64,000 bases of DNA from Paenibacillus doosanensis. GTDB taxonomy: Bacteria > Bacillota > Bacilli > Paenibacillales > NBRC-103111. The position numbers and the translations under genes are program-made. The notes under the pieces were generated by a model. The model had not been told where the DNA came from. It saw only the letters and a program-made list of their open reading frames with translations, and ran no database searches. This document shows, in pieces, positions 44,286 to 52,945 of this stretch (position 1 is its first letter; the number at the start of each line of letters is the position of its first letter). The stretch lies in the NCBI RefSeq assembly GCF_025060755.1, contig NZ_JANYUY010000011.1, positions 1 through 64,000 of the forward strand, written 5' to 3'.

Positions 44286-45659
44286 TTAACGCTGAATGGC
44301 TACAAATTCTCCGTAGGAGGCATCTCCGGTAATTTTCCCGTTCTCATAAACGACGCTTCCCCGCACCATCGTTATCTTCACTTTGCCTTTAAACTTATAT
44401 CCTTCGTAAATGCCTTGCGAGCTTTTCGTCTTGGAGAACGAGGATTCGCCTTTATACACCCATTCCTCATTTAAATCTACAATCGCCAAATCGGCGTCGG
44501 AACCGACGGTGATGGTCCCTTTTTTCGGATATAATTCAAACGCTTTCGCGACATTGGTGGAAACCAGCTTTGCCAGCTCGACCAAGCCGAGTCCTCTGGC
44601 ATTCACGCCTTCGCTGATCATAGCCGGCAGCAGTACGTCAATTCCGCCGAATCCGGGCGGCGCTTCCCATATATTATGTTTACCTTTAAGCTTTTCCTCG
44701 TCCGTGTACGGCGAATGGTCGGAGCCGATAAAGTCTATATTCCCTTTGAATAGCTGTTCCCAAAGAGCTTCTTTATTCTCGTACGACCTTATGGGAGGAT
44801 TGCATTTGGCGAAAGGCCCTTTTTCCCGCAGGATCGACTTATCAAATAGCAGATAGTGCGGACATGTTTCGTTAGAAACTTTAACCCCCCTCTCCTTCGC
44901 CTTGCGCACCCGTTCTCCGCCTTCGGCTACGGACATATGAACAATATGCAAACGGCAGCCGGCATTTTCCGCAAAACAAATCGCTCTTTCCATCGCCTCC
45001 AGTTCAGCCAGAGCCGGTCTTCCGTCGGGATATGATTCCGGATCGAGCACACCGTTTTGCTCCATCTCTTTACTTGCGGCTTCGACGATGTCGGCGTTTT
45101 CCGCATGAACCCCGATGAGGCCGTTGAACTTGGCTGCGTTCTTCATCGCTTTGAACAGAACGTCGTCCGGCGTATGCGGGTAATTGTCATTGGCATAAGA
45201 TATAAATGCCTTATAGCCGACGCACCCTAATTCATGCATGTCACTGAGATGATCTGCCGATTTAGGAATCAATCCGCCCCACAGAGCAAAATCGATCACG
45301 GAATGCTTATCCGCAATATCCTTTTTTAATTGAAACGATTCCCGATCGATGACCGGCGGGACGCTTAACGGCATCTCGATTAACGTCGTGACTCCGCCCG
45401 AAGCCGCCGCTTGAGAACCGCAGCGATAGTCCTCCCTATAATCTTGAGGGCCCGGTTCCCAAAGATGGACATGGGGGTCGATTGCGCCCGGCAATATCAC
45501 CATCCCTTCCGCATCGATAAGCTGTTTGCATTCGAACGTACTGCTGCCGTCCGCCATCCCCGCAATTTTCCCGTTTTGAATGAATAAGGTTCCCCGGACC
45601 GCCCGATTTTCCAATACGATGGTTCCGTTAACGATTGCAGTATCGAATATAGTTCCCAT
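44286..45659 (-). CDS. Allantoinase/dihydropyrimidinase-like amidohydrolase
   Basis: A 457-residue cyclic-amide hydrolase. The metal ligands are visible: HVH (63-65), the carboxylated Lys150 in VGYKAF, His185 in GVHAEN, His241 in IVHMS, and Asp314 in GSDHSPY. The spacing is closest to allantoinase among dihydroorotase-type enzymes. The enzyme opens a ring amide such as allantoin or a hydantoin. No other allantoin genes are in the window, so the true substrate could be another cyclic ureide or imide. AAAGGAG precedes the ATG. It is the second gene of the operon behind the FCD regulator. Confidence 0.88.
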   Translation of the reverse strand: MGTIFDTAIVNGTIVLENRAVRGTLFIQNGKIAGMADGSSTFECKQLIDAEGMVILPGAIDPHVHLWEPGPQDYREDYRCGSQAAASGGVTTLIEMPLSVPPVIDRESFQLKKDIADKHSVIDFALWGGLIPKSADHLSDMHELGCVGYKAFISYANDNYPHTPDDVLFKAMKNAAKFNGLIGVHAENADIVEAASKEMEQNGVLDPESYPDGRPALAELEAMERAICFAENAGCRLHIVHMSVAEGGERVRKAKERGVKVSNETCPHYLLFDKSILREKGPFAKCNPPIRSYENKEALWEQLFKGNIDFIGSDHSPYTDEEKLKGKHNIWEAPPGFGGIDVLLPAMISEGVNARGLGLVELAKLVSTNVAKAFELYPKKGTITVGSDADLAIVDLNEEWVYKGESSFSKTKSSQGIYEGYKFKGKVKITMVRGSVVYENGKITGDASYGEFVAIQR

Positions 45660-45704
45660 TTCTTGCGCTCCTTTCTTTCGTAACTCTATGAGATCCTGTC
45701 TTCC

Positions 45705-46481
45705 TTAATTTCGCTCGGCTTGCTCTTTAATCGCGTTAATCAGCGTTTCAATATGAACGCCCATTCGCCTTTCCGCTTCATGCGGATCGTTTTGTTTAAT
45801 AGACTCGACAATCGAGATATGCTGGAGCAAGTACTCTTCTCCGCGTTCCCGGGTGATAAGCTGGGCAATCTGCGATTCCAATCGAAGTTCCTCGTAAATT
45901 AAAATATCCAGCGATGCAATTAAAAAGCGATTATAGGAAGCCTTCGCCACTTTAATATGGAAATCTAGCGCTATATCTGTAGGGTCGATATGCCCTTTGA
46001 CCACTTCCGCATGTTTTTTTAAGGAAAGCTCAAGTTCATCGATATCCTTTGGATTCGCCCGAAGCGCAGCCAGTCTTGCCGTTTCGCACTCCAACGCTTT
46101 TCTGGCATGAAGCAAATCGATTAACTCGTCAAGACTTTGCGGGATCGCAGCCATCATAAGCCGTGCCTGAAGGCGCTCCCTCTCTATTCTTTCCGATTGC
46201 GTTTTGGCATAGCCGATTCCTTCTGAAGTGATGACCCTTCCTTGTGCATCGACAAGCTTGGTAAACCCTTTTGAGTCCAATTCTTTTAAAAGTCTTCCAA
46301 TGGTGGCGGTGCTTAGCTCAATCCCTTTCAGTCCGAGCATTACCTTCAGAACCCAGGAACCGACCGGCTCGTCGGATTGGATTAAATACTTCAAAACCAA
46401 ATATTCCGAATATTCGTTTCTGGAAGCAAAAAAATTTCCTTCGTCGAGTTTGTCTACGTTTTCAACCAATTTAATGTCCAC
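45705..46481 (-). CDS. FCD-domain regulator with atypical winged helix
   Basis: A 258-residue protein. The C-terminal 150 residues are an FCD effector domain of FadR-group regulators (LIDLLHARKALECETARLAA, DFHIKVAKASYNRFLI, HISIVESIKQNDPHEAERRM). The N-terminus is not the usual GntR helix-turn-helix. It reads EYLVLKYLIQSDEPVGSW then LSTATIGRLLKELDSKGF, closer to the winged helix of NrpR or RNase R-type proteins. It likely represses the operon it heads, and two palindromes upstream are candidate sites. The start is GTG 46481 behind GCGAGG. Confidence 0.85.
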   Translation of the reverse strand: MDIKLVENVDKLDEGNFFASRNEYSEYLVLKYLIQSDEPVGSWVLKVMLGLKGIELSTATIGRLLKELDSKGFTKLVDAQGRVITSEGIGYAKTQSERIERERLQARLMMAAIPQSLDELIDLLHARKALECETARLAALRANPKDIDELELSLKKHAEVVKGHIDPTDIALDFHIKVAKASYNRFLIASLDILIYEELRLESQIAQLITRERGEEYLLQHISIVESIKQNDPHEAERRMGVHIETLINAIKEQAERN

Positions 46482-46498
46482 CTTAAACCTCGCCTTCT

Positions 46499-46525
46499 CA
46501 CCTGCTCATCAATGATGAGCAGGTG
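46499..46525. promoter_or_regulatory. Operator palindrome 1 of the FCD regulator operon
   Basis: Perfect 13+1+13 palindrome, CACCTGCTCATCA and its complement around centre 46512, just downstream of the operon promoter and 18 bp before the regulator start. The core recurs at 46590-46616. Confidence 0.75.
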
Positions 46526-46550
46526 GAAATAAAAAAATTTTGACTCGCTT

Positions 46551-46578
46551 ATTTTACACTGCACTGCTCAAACGCCAA
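46551..46578 (-). promoter_or_regulatory. Promoter of the FCD regulator operon
   Basis: TTGGCG (46573-46578), 16 bp, TAAAAT (46551-46556), reading toward the regulator gene. It is flanked by the two palindromes whose centres are 91 bp apart. Confidence 0.55.
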
Positions 46579-46589
46579 CTCTTTGTCAA

Positions 46590-46616
46590 CACCACCTCAT
46601 CAATGATGAGCAGGTA
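46590..46616. promoter_or_regulatory. Operator palindrome 2 of the FCD regulator operon
   Basis: CTCATCA-A-TGATGAG core centred at 46603 with imperfect flanks, upstream of the -35. Paired with the perfect copy at 46499-46525, it could allow a repression loop. Confidence 0.7.
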
Positions 46617-46723
46617 CGTTTTTATTATAGTTTCACGATTTATCATTTGTCAATACATGAATTGTATTCGCTCTCATAGGCCACCGCCATCCCACTTTGC
46701 CCGTTTCCCCGCATAAAAAGAAA

Positions 46724-46753
46724 CGGAGCCCGCGCCGACGTGCGCAAGCTCCG
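46724..46753 (-). terminator. Terminator of the orphan binding protein gene at 46767
   Basis: On the minus strand, CGGAGCTTGCGC pairs with GCGCGGGCTCCG (one bulge) and is followed by TTTCTTTTT. It starts 13 bp past the stop codon. Confidence 0.75.
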
Positions 46754-46766
46754 CTTAAAGCCGCTT

Positions 46767-48116
46767 CTATTTGCCGGCGGACGACGCCTTGATGGCGGCG
46801 TCTATGTCCGCGTCGGCCTGCTCCGCCGCCTTGCGGAAGGCCGTATTGACGTCGCTGTCTCCGCCGACGACTTCCTTGAACGCCGCGCTCACCTTGCCTT
46901 CGACCTTGTCGTCGTACGGCGTTTTCATCGCAATAGGGGCCGGCTTCTGAGGATAGAACGATTTCATATTTTTCCCTTTCAGCTGCTCCAAATCGGCGCC
47001 GAACAGATCGACGACCTTCTGATCTTTGATGATCGGAAGTCCGGTGCCGTCCCTGGCGAATTTCTCCTGCATTTCGTCGGACGTCAAATACGTAAGAATC
47101 TGGAAGGCGATATCTTTATGCTTGCTGATGCTCGATACGGCCGCGTAAGTCGGATACATCTGCGGACCGACGCCCTTCGCATCGCTGAAGGAAGGCAGCG
47201 AGATCGCATCGACGTTCATGTTCACCGCGCTGTTGATCAACAGGCTGCTGTTGCCGACGTACATCGCCAGGTTGCGGTCCTTATTAAACATATCGTTCTC
47301 TTTGCCCATCTTGTCCTTCGGAAACTCGGCGCCGGGAATCCGGTAAAATCTCGCGAAATTGTCCACGACCTTCTTGAACTCTTCGCCGGCGATCTGCGAT
47401 TTGTTCGTCTTCGGATCGACGTAGGCGATCGACTTCTGGTTGACCCGGGTCATCGAGCTGAACGGCGTCGAGCCTGCAAAACCGTAATACTGGATGCCGT
47501 TGTCGGATTTGCTTACTTTTTTGGCCAGCTCGTACAGCTCGTCCCAAGTCATCCCTTCCTGCGGATACGGAACGCCGAATTTATCGAAAATGTCCTTATT
47601 GTACACCAGCGACTGCGCCGTCGTGAAGATCGGCAGCGCATTGATTTTGCCGCCCGTGAATTGGTCGATGAAATCGACCGTCGTCGGCTCCAGCCTGCTT
47701 AAATCGAAATTCGCCTTCTTGATCGAATCCGAAACATCCTGCAGCAAATTATATTTCGGAAACTGCGCAATCAGGTTAATATTCAAAATCAGCAGATCGA
47801 TATCCGATCCCGCGGTCAACACTTCCTCCACATTCGTACCTTGTCCGTAAGGGATAAACTTAAGGTTGACGTTCGGAAATTTCGCTTTGATCGCATTGCC
47901 CATCAAATCCATGAACTGCTCCTGCGTCGTGCCTGTGCTCGGGCGATAAAAGGTAATGTCGACCGGCTCCGTCTGAACCGGTCCTCCCTTATCGCTGACG
48001 GCTTCGACCGCTTGGGCCGGCGCCTCCTGCCCTCCCTTGGAACAGCCTGTAAACAGCGTCATCAGCATCGCCGAAGACAGCAAAGCCCCTGACAGTTTTC
48101 TTTGTGCAAGCTTCAT
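46767..48116 (-). CDS. Extracellular solute-binding lipoprotein, family 1, without permeases
   Basis: A 449-residue lipoprotein with lipobox FTGC (Cys25). It has the binding-fold start VDITFYRPSTG and the motif FDKFGVPYPQEGMTW shared with the proteins at 31421 and 61300. The C-terminus FRKAAEQADADIDAAIKAS is typical of sugar-binding proteins. No permease genes adjoin it. It is divergent from an SDR gene at 48347. GGGGAGAG precedes ATG 48116, and an earlier in-frame start at 48122 is less likely. Confidence 0.91.
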   Translation of the reverse strand: MKLAQRKLSGALLSSAMLMTLFTGCSKGGQEAPAQAVEAVSDKGGPVQTEPVDITFYRPSTGTTQEQFMDLMGNAIKAKFPNVNLKFIPYGQGTNVEEVLTAGSDIDLLILNINLIAQFPKYNLLQDVSDSIKKANFDLSRLEPTTVDFIDQFTGGKINALPIFTTAQSLVYNKDIFDKFGVPYPQEGMTWDELYELAKKVSKSDNGIQYYGFAGSTPFSSMTRVNQKSIAYVDPKTNKSQIAGEEFKKVVDNFARFYRIPGAEFPKDKMGKENDMFNKDRNLAMYVGNSSLLINSAVNMNVDAISLPSFSDAKGVGPQMYPTYAAVSSISKHKDIAFQILTYLTSDEMQEKFARDGTGLPIIKDQKVVDLFGADLEQLKGKNMKSFYPQKPAPIAMKTPYDDKVEGKVSAAFKEVVGGDSDVNTAFRKAAEQADADIDAAIKASSAGK

Positions 48117-48346
48117 TCGCACTCTCCCCTTTGAATTCTATCGCATATGTATTCGGCTGCGGCCGATCCGGCCAGCAGCATGCCTATTTAACTATACAAA
48201 GGAGAGGCGCTACGTTTCTATACGGTAAATTATGCTCCTATGTGTTAATTTGCGTTTGCGGTTCGGCGGCTTCTCCTGCCTGGAACCGACGATGGGCGCG
48301 GCGAATATACTATTTCGATATATACTTTTTTTCACCGGAGGTTCCC

Positions 48347-49252
48347 ATGAATTCGTATCCTGTCTATCCGTATTACAGTAAAGAAATGGTTTGCGAAGAG
48401 CAGCCGATCTCGTTCCCTGCCCAGCATCAGAACCAGCAGCCGGGGCTTGAGTATTTGATGAATCCGAAGCCGATTTTCGATAATCCTTCCTATATCGGAA
48501 GCGGCAAACTGAAAGGAAAAACCGCCATTATTACCGGCGGCGACAGCGGGATCGGCCGGGCGGCGGCCGTCGCTTTCGCCAAAGAGGGAGCGCAGGTCGC
48601 CATCGCCTTCTTGTACGAGGTGCCCGACGCGGAGGAAACGAAGCGGCATATCGAGAAGCTGGGCGGCAAATGCCTGACGATTCAGGCGGATCTCAGACAT
48701 AAAGCGCAATGCGCCCGGGTCGTCCAGGAAACGCTGCAAGCCTACGGACAGCTCGATGTGCTGGTCAACAATATCGGCGTCCAGTTCCCTCAGCAAAGCT
48801 TGCTCGATATTACAGAGGAGCAGCTGCTCCACACGTTTCAGACGAATATTTTCTCCTATTTCTTCATGGCCCAAGCCGCGCTGCCGCATTTGAAGGCGGG
48901 GAGCTCCATCATCAATACGGCTTCGATCACCGCTTACCGGGGGAGCAAGGAGCTGATCGACTACTCCTCGACCAAAGGGGCGATCGTATCGTTTACCCGT
49001 TCCTTGTCGATGTCCTTGGTCAGCCAGGGCATTCGCGTCAATGCCGTAGCGCCCGGTCCGATCTGGACGCCGCTTATCGTTTCGAGCTACTCGGCCAAGG
49101 AAGTGTCCACTTTCGGAACCGATACGCCGATGAAGCGCGCCGGGCAGCCTTTCGAGCTCGCTCCGGCCTACGTCTATTTGGCGAGCGACGATTCCAGATA
49201 CGTTACCGGAGAAACGATGCATGTTAACGGAGGCGACTTTATCACCTCTTAA
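48347..49252 (+). CDS. SDR family oxidoreductase (YhdF/YhxD-like)
   Basis: A 301-residue short-chain dehydrogenase with an N-terminal extension of about 50 residues rich in Tyr and Pro, typical of the stress-linked YhdF/YhxC group. It has the cofactor motif TGGDSGIGRAAAVAF, catalytic Ser in NTASITAYRGS, and Tyr-Lys as DYSSTKGAI. The C-terminus YVTGETMHVNGGDF is the standard SDR ending. Substrate unknown, possibly aldehydes or sugar derivatives. CCGGAGG precedes ATG 48347. Frames extending upstream have no start signal. Confidence 0.92.
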   Translation: MNSYPVYPYYSKEMVCEEQPISFPAQHQNQQPGLEYLMNPKPIFDNPSYIGSGKLKGKTAIITGGDSGIGRAAAVAFAKEGAQVAIAFLYEVPDAEETKRHIEKLGGKCLTIQADLRHKAQCARVVQETLQAYGQLDVLVNNIGVQFPQQSLLDITEEQLLHTFQTNIFSYFFMAQAALPHLKAGSSIINTASITAYRGSKELIDYSSTKGAIVSFTRSLSMSLVSQGIRVNAVAPGPIWTPLIVSSYSAKEVSTFGTDTPMKRAGQPFELAPAYVYLASDDSRYVTGETMHVNGGDFITS

Positions 49253-49352
49253 CGGCAAAGTAACCCCGCAAAATGGGGCCTTGGCTTCGAAGCTGATTCA
49301 GGTACTTGGCGGGGGGCCCCGAAATTTATAAATCTATACTGTCAAAAAAATA

Positions 49353-49382
49353 GCCCGGACCAGTCTCTCGACTGAACCGGGC
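49353..49382 (-). terminator. Terminator of yidC
   Basis: On the minus strand GCCCGG(TT)CAGT pairs with ACTG(G)TCCGGGC and is followed by TATTTTTTT, about 40 bp past the yidC stop codon. Confidence 0.8.
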
Positions 49383-49424
49383 AGCTTGTACATAGCTTAT
49401 TTCCTTTAAAAGCATACTTGCTCT

Positions 49425-50252
49425 CTACGCCTTGCTTTCCGCAGGCTGATTCGTTTCATCCACTGCTTTGACATGATATATTTTTTTGGCGAGCAGCGTC
49501 TGCAAGATGACGAAGATTCCTCCTACGACCCAATACAACGGCACGGCGGCGGGAGCGCTGAACGAGAACACCGCCATCATGATCGGAGAGACGTAGGCGA
49601 TAAGCGCAAACTGCTTCTGCTGCGCCGGATCGACGCCGATCTGCGATACTTTATATTGAAAGTAGTAGATGATCGCCGCGACGAACGGCAGCACCATATC
49701 CGGCTTGCCGAGCTGAAACCATAAGAACGAATGATCCGCCAGCTCCGGCGTCAGCTTGATCGCGTAATACAGCCCCGATAATATCGGCAGCTGAATCAGC
49801 ATCGGCAAACAGCCTACCGCCAGCGGGTTCACCTGATGCTTCTGATACAGCTGCATCGTCTCCTGCTGGAGCTTCGTCTTCGATTCCGCGTCGTTCTTAT
49901 CTTTATACTTGTCCTGCAGCTGCTTAAGCTCCGGCTGAAGGGCGTTCATTTTCTGTTTCATCATATGCTGGCTGCGGTACTGTCTCATCATGAGCGGCAG
50001 CAGCACCAAGCGGACCATCAGCGTCAGAACGATCAGCCCGAGACCGTAGCTCCCGTCAAAAAAAGTAGCCAAATGCTGAATCAAATAAGAAAAAGGATAC
50101 ACAATATAATGATTAAACATGCCCGGCGTGCTCGCATCGATCTTGGCGTTCGGTCCGCTAACCCCGCATCCGCTGACGATGAGCAGCACGGCCAGCGCCG
50201 TTAGTAAGCCGATAATTTTAAACCGGGTGAATCCATTGTTCTTCTTTGCCAT
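49425..50252 (-). CDS. yidC: Membrane protein insertase YidC (SpoIIIJ-type lipoprotein)
   Basis: A 275-residue inner-membrane insertase that works with SecYEG. It has a lipoprotein signal with lipobox VSGC (Cys29), then five spans. The first spans carry YSYGLGLIVLTLMVRLVLLP-type sequence with the conserved Arg83-like residue in the hydrophilic groove (MVRLVL), and a coiled cytoplasmic loop QPELKQLQDKYKDKND. It is short without the large Gram-negative periplasmic domain. ATG 50252 is chosen because AGGAGG sits 6 bases upstream; ATG 50258 would overlap it. A leader ORF and a hairpin over the ribosome site lie upstream. Confidence 0.95.
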   Translation of the reverse strand: MAKKNNGFTRFKIIGLLTALAVLLIVSGCGVSGPNAKIDASTPGMFNHYIVYPFSYLIQHLATFFDGSYGLGLIVLTLMVRLVLLPLMMRQYRSQHMMKQKMNALQPELKQLQDKYKDKNDAESKTKLQQETMQLYQKHQVNPLAVGCLPMLIQLPILSGLYYAIKLTPELADHSFLWFQLGKPDMVLPFVAAIIYYFQYKVSQIGVDPAQQKQFALIAYVSPIMMAVFSFSAPAAVPLYWVVGGIFVILQTLLAKKIYHVKAVDETNQPAESKA

Positions 50253-50554
50253 AAACATCCTCCTCGTTTGGATAAAAAGTAACTCTCCAACGAGGGGCGG
50301 CAGTCACCGGATTCGCCGTCCGGCGCTTCCTTCCGCTTCACTCTGCGCGTTAATCCGTGATGAACGTCGCGGCGAGTTTGCCGCAACCGGGGCCGCGGAA
50401 GCGGCGGCATCGACGGATGCTCATTGCGAATCCAGTCCAGATGGACGCCGTCATGCAGAAAAATACGGTACACATAGCTGAACGAACAAATAATCCCGAT
50501 AGAAAATAAATACGGCAGCAGTTCGTGAATGAGCACATCCTGCAGCTCGAACAA
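50201..50554 (-). CDS. Candidate leader ORF upstream of and overlapping yidC
   Basis: An ORF of 117 residues from TTG 50554, with a strong TAAGGAGGTG eight bases upstream. It opens FELQDVLIHELLPYLFSIGI and continues with a single membrane span (IICSFSYVYRIFL) then a basic tail rich in Pro and Arg. It runs through the yidC ribosome site and first 17 codons in another frame. The layout recalls MifM, a membrane sensor whose stalled translation opens a hairpin over the yidC2 ribosome site in B. subtilis. The acidic MifM arrest segment is not visible. An ATG at 50559 opens a different frame with poor composition. It may also be a plain small membrane protein. Confidence 0.45.
   Translation of the reverse strand: MFELQDVLIHELLPYLFSIGIICSFSYVYRIFLHDGVHLDWIRNEHPSMPPLPRPRLRQTRRDVHHGLTRRVKRKEAPDGESGDCRPSLESYFLSKRGGCLWQRRTMDSPGLKLSAY
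50262..50295 (-). promoter_or_regulatory. Hairpin covering part of the yidC ribosome-binding site
   Basis: In the mRNA, CCTCGTTGG (50295-50287) pairs with CCAAACGAGG (50271-50262) with one bulge and a loop of 15 bases. The right arm takes the first four bases of the GAGGAGG site (50265-50259). Ribosomes occupying the left arm would free the site. Confidence 0.55.
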
Positions 50555-50718
50555 TGCATTCACCTCCTTAGCATGCCCGTCTTATTTCAATAATATCTTA
50601 CTATTTACGAGTATATCTTATATATACGAGATCAGAGGACCGATTGTTTCAGCCCACTGTTATGTTACTCTTTTCCGGCCGTTTCGTCCAGAGCCAGTTG
50701 TTAGTCCGGCATCCAGCA

Positions 50719-52581
50719 TTACATTCTTCGCGGAGCCGGAAGACCGAGCACTTCGAGCGCTTCCTTCAGCGTCGCCTGGAAACGCGCCGTCAGCCATAGG
50801 CGAAACGTTCTCTCTTCGCCTTCCGACTTCAAAATCGGGCACGAGGCGTAAAAATGGTTGAATAGCGCCGACAATTCATGCGCATACGCGCAAATCGTAA
50901 TCGGCGACAGCTCCCCGGCCGCCGCCTCCAGCGTCTCAGGCCAGTAAGCCAGCTGTCTGATAAGGCTGAGCTCCTGCGGATGCATTCGCTCTCTTTCCGG
51001 CACATTCGCCGTGATAGCCTCTGCTTCGCTGCCGGCTTTATCGAGAATGCTGCATCCTCTCGCGTGCGCGTACAATAAATAAACGCCCGTATTGCCCGAT
51101 ATTTCGGTCGCCTGCGCCAGATCGAATACGACCTCGGTTTGTAGATGAAACCTCAGCAAGTAGTAACGGATCGCCGCGGCGGCGATCGTCCGGCTGGACA
51201 GACCCGCTTTGCGGGAGCGCTTCGCCTCGATCGCCTCCTCCATCCGGCGGAGCAAATCCGCCGCTTGAATGCCGATCCCTTGGCGGCCCGACATCGGATA
51301 GGCATGCTTGCCTTCCGATACGTCCACGCCGAGTCCCGCCGCCGTATCCCTGCTGAGCGAGACGACGCCGTAGCTGACGTGCCTCAGCTGCGCCGCTTGC
51401 TTCTCCAGCCCGAGCGCGGCAAGCGACTGCCTGACCATCGCTTGCGGATATTCCTGCCTATGATCGATGACGTTAACGACCATATCCGCCGCGCCCAGCT
51501 TTTTCCGGGTCCCCTCGGAATCGGTCGACCATAGCCCTTCGCCGAACTTTTTGTAGCGGAAATCTCGGCCCAATACGCCGAACTTCCACAAATGATAGGC
51601 AATATCTTTGGCCGTGTACGTCAAAATGCCATTGGAACGGACAAGCACTTTATCAGCCTGAAATTCCGCTTCGCTCCCGGCCGCATCCTCCTGCTTCAAC
51701 ACCCAGCAGCCTGCCAGCTTCCCGGCAGTTTCCCGGCGGAAAATCGGCGTCGTTCGAAGCAGCTCGAATGCGCTGTCCCAGAAGCCTTCCTTCACGATGC
51801 TGCTTTCCCACACGAGCACGTCGTACCGGATGCCGAACTGCTTCATTTCCTCCAGATGCTCGCGGACGATTCGTTCCGCAACAAGAAGCCCCAGCCAGGC
51901 GGTATTCGTATGGCCCCGCTCCAGCTCGTGAAGCACCTCGGTCCGCTTCTGCAAAAGCTCCGGCCGCTTCTCGTACTCGCGGTTGATCTTGGCGTACGTG
52001 TCCCAGCAAAAATCGCCGAACCGGGCGTAATTTCCCGCGTTGCCGGTATGGAGCAGTCCGACGACCGTGTCGGCCAGTTGGTTGCCCAAATCGTCGATAT
52101 AATTGTGCACCTCGACCGTATAACCGCTGCGTTTCATCATACGGGCGATCGTATCGCCGATGCAGGAATTGCGCAGGTGGCCGACATGCGCCGATTTGTT
52201 CGGATTGATCGACGTATGCTCAATGATGACTTTCTCCTTTTTCCGCTGAATCTTCTCGGATGACGCTCCCGGAGCGCTCCACTTCGCCCAGTTGACATAG
52301 AAATTGAGAAAACCGGGTCCAGCCGTCTCGATTTTGTGAAAGTACGGTTCGGCTGCGGCATCGTTCATCAGCTTCTCCCTGATCTCCGAAGCTATCGACT
52401 GCGGAGACCGCTTGAGCGGTTTGGCCAGCAGCATCGCGGCATTGACGCTGTAATCGCCGTGCTCCGAATGAGCGGGGCGTTCCACGGAAACCTTCACGCC
52501 TGCGGGCCGTTCCCTCCCGGAGGTCTCCCATAGCTCGCTGACAATACGTTCTACCGACGAAACAATTATATTTCTGATCAT
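50719..52581 (-). CDS. argS: Arginyl-tRNA synthetase
   Basis: A 620-residue class I synthetase charging tRNA-Arg. The N-terminal Add-1 domain includes HSEHGDYSVNAAMLLAK. The HIGH motif is HVGHLRN with NPNKSAHVGHLRNSCIGD. The KMSKS position reads SGRQGIGIQA, a known degenerate form in some ArgRS paralogs. The DALR anticodon-binding domain closes the protein. A T-box leader upstream controls it, so expression follows uncharged tRNA. This may be a second, inducible ArgRS. CGGAGGG precedes ATG 52581. Confidence 0.95.
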   Translation of the reverse strand: MIRNIIVSSVERIVSELWETSGRERPAGVKVSVERPAHSEHGDYSVNAAMLLAKPLKRSPQSIASEIREKLMNDAAAEPYFHKIETAGPGFLNFYVNWAKWSAPGASSEKIQRKKEKVIIEHTSINPNKSAHVGHLRNSCIGDTIARMMKRSGYTVEVHNYIDDLGNQLADTVVGLLHTGNAGNYARFGDFCWDTYAKINREYEKRPELLQKRTEVLHELERGHTNTAWLGLLVAERIVREHLEEMKQFGIRYDVLVWESSIVKEGFWDSAFELLRTTPIFRRETAGKLAGCWVLKQEDAAGSEAEFQADKVLVRSNGILTYTAKDIAYHLWKFGVLGRDFRYKKFGEGLWSTDSEGTRKKLGAADMVVNVIDHRQEYPQAMVRQSLAALGLEKQAAQLRHVSYGVVSLSRDTAAGLGVDVSEGKHAYPMSGRQGIGIQAADLLRRMEEAIEAKRSRKAGLSSRTIAAAAIRYYLLRFHLQTEVVFDLAQATEISGNTGVYLLYAHARGCSILDKAGSEAEAITANVPERERMHPQELSLIRQLAYWPETLEAAAGELSPITICAYAHELSALFNHFYASCPILKSEGEERTFRLWLTARFQATLKEALEVLGLPAPRRM

Positions 52582-52644
52582 CTGTGTTCCCTCCGTTTAG
52601 AATGATAGTTCCAGCGGATAACCGCCGGCCGATTCCGGCAAAAG

Positions 52645-52945
52645 CAAAAAAGCCCCCGTCTCCTTGTAAGAGACGAGAGCCTGAAGTTCCCGCGGTGCCA
52701 CTCTAAGTGCCCATCCGCATTAGCATGCGAATCGGCCGCTCATTAGCGATAACGGTCTCGTACCGGGTTCGCCTACGCCGCCATAAACCGCCGTTTCGGC
52801 CAACCATTTCCCGGGTCCGCTTCATTCCGATCCTTCGTACCGGCTTGCACTAACCCGGCTCGCTGCGACTGTCGGTCGGAATTACTCTCCCGTTCATCAA
52901 TATTCGAATATGCCGTGAAACATCGTCTTCCTATACTTTATAGTA
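52645..52945 (-). ncRNA. T-box leader of argS
   Basis: On the minus strand, Stem I has the loop pair AGAGTA and GAAGCGGA closed by ATTCCGA/TCGGAAT. The specifier is most likely CGG (52817-52819), an Arg codon followed by A, consistent with argS. The conserved T-box sequence AGAGTGGCACCGCGGG lies at 52689-52704. The terminator (52645-52681) is CTCGTCTC/GAGACGGGGGC followed by TTTTTT. Uncharged tRNA-Arg would favour the antiterminator. The exact 5' end is estimated. Confidence 0.93.

Noticed and set aside
46499-46616. Palindromes as a terminator or transposon end
   Set aside because: Two copies bracket a promoter upstream of a regulator and lack T runs, so an operator is more likely.
50350-50559. 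69-codon frame from ATG 50559 before yidC
   Set aside because: The ATG is only three bases from the ribosome site, and the product is Cys- and Ser-rich as expected of an out-of-frame reading; the TTG frame has normal spacing and a membrane span.
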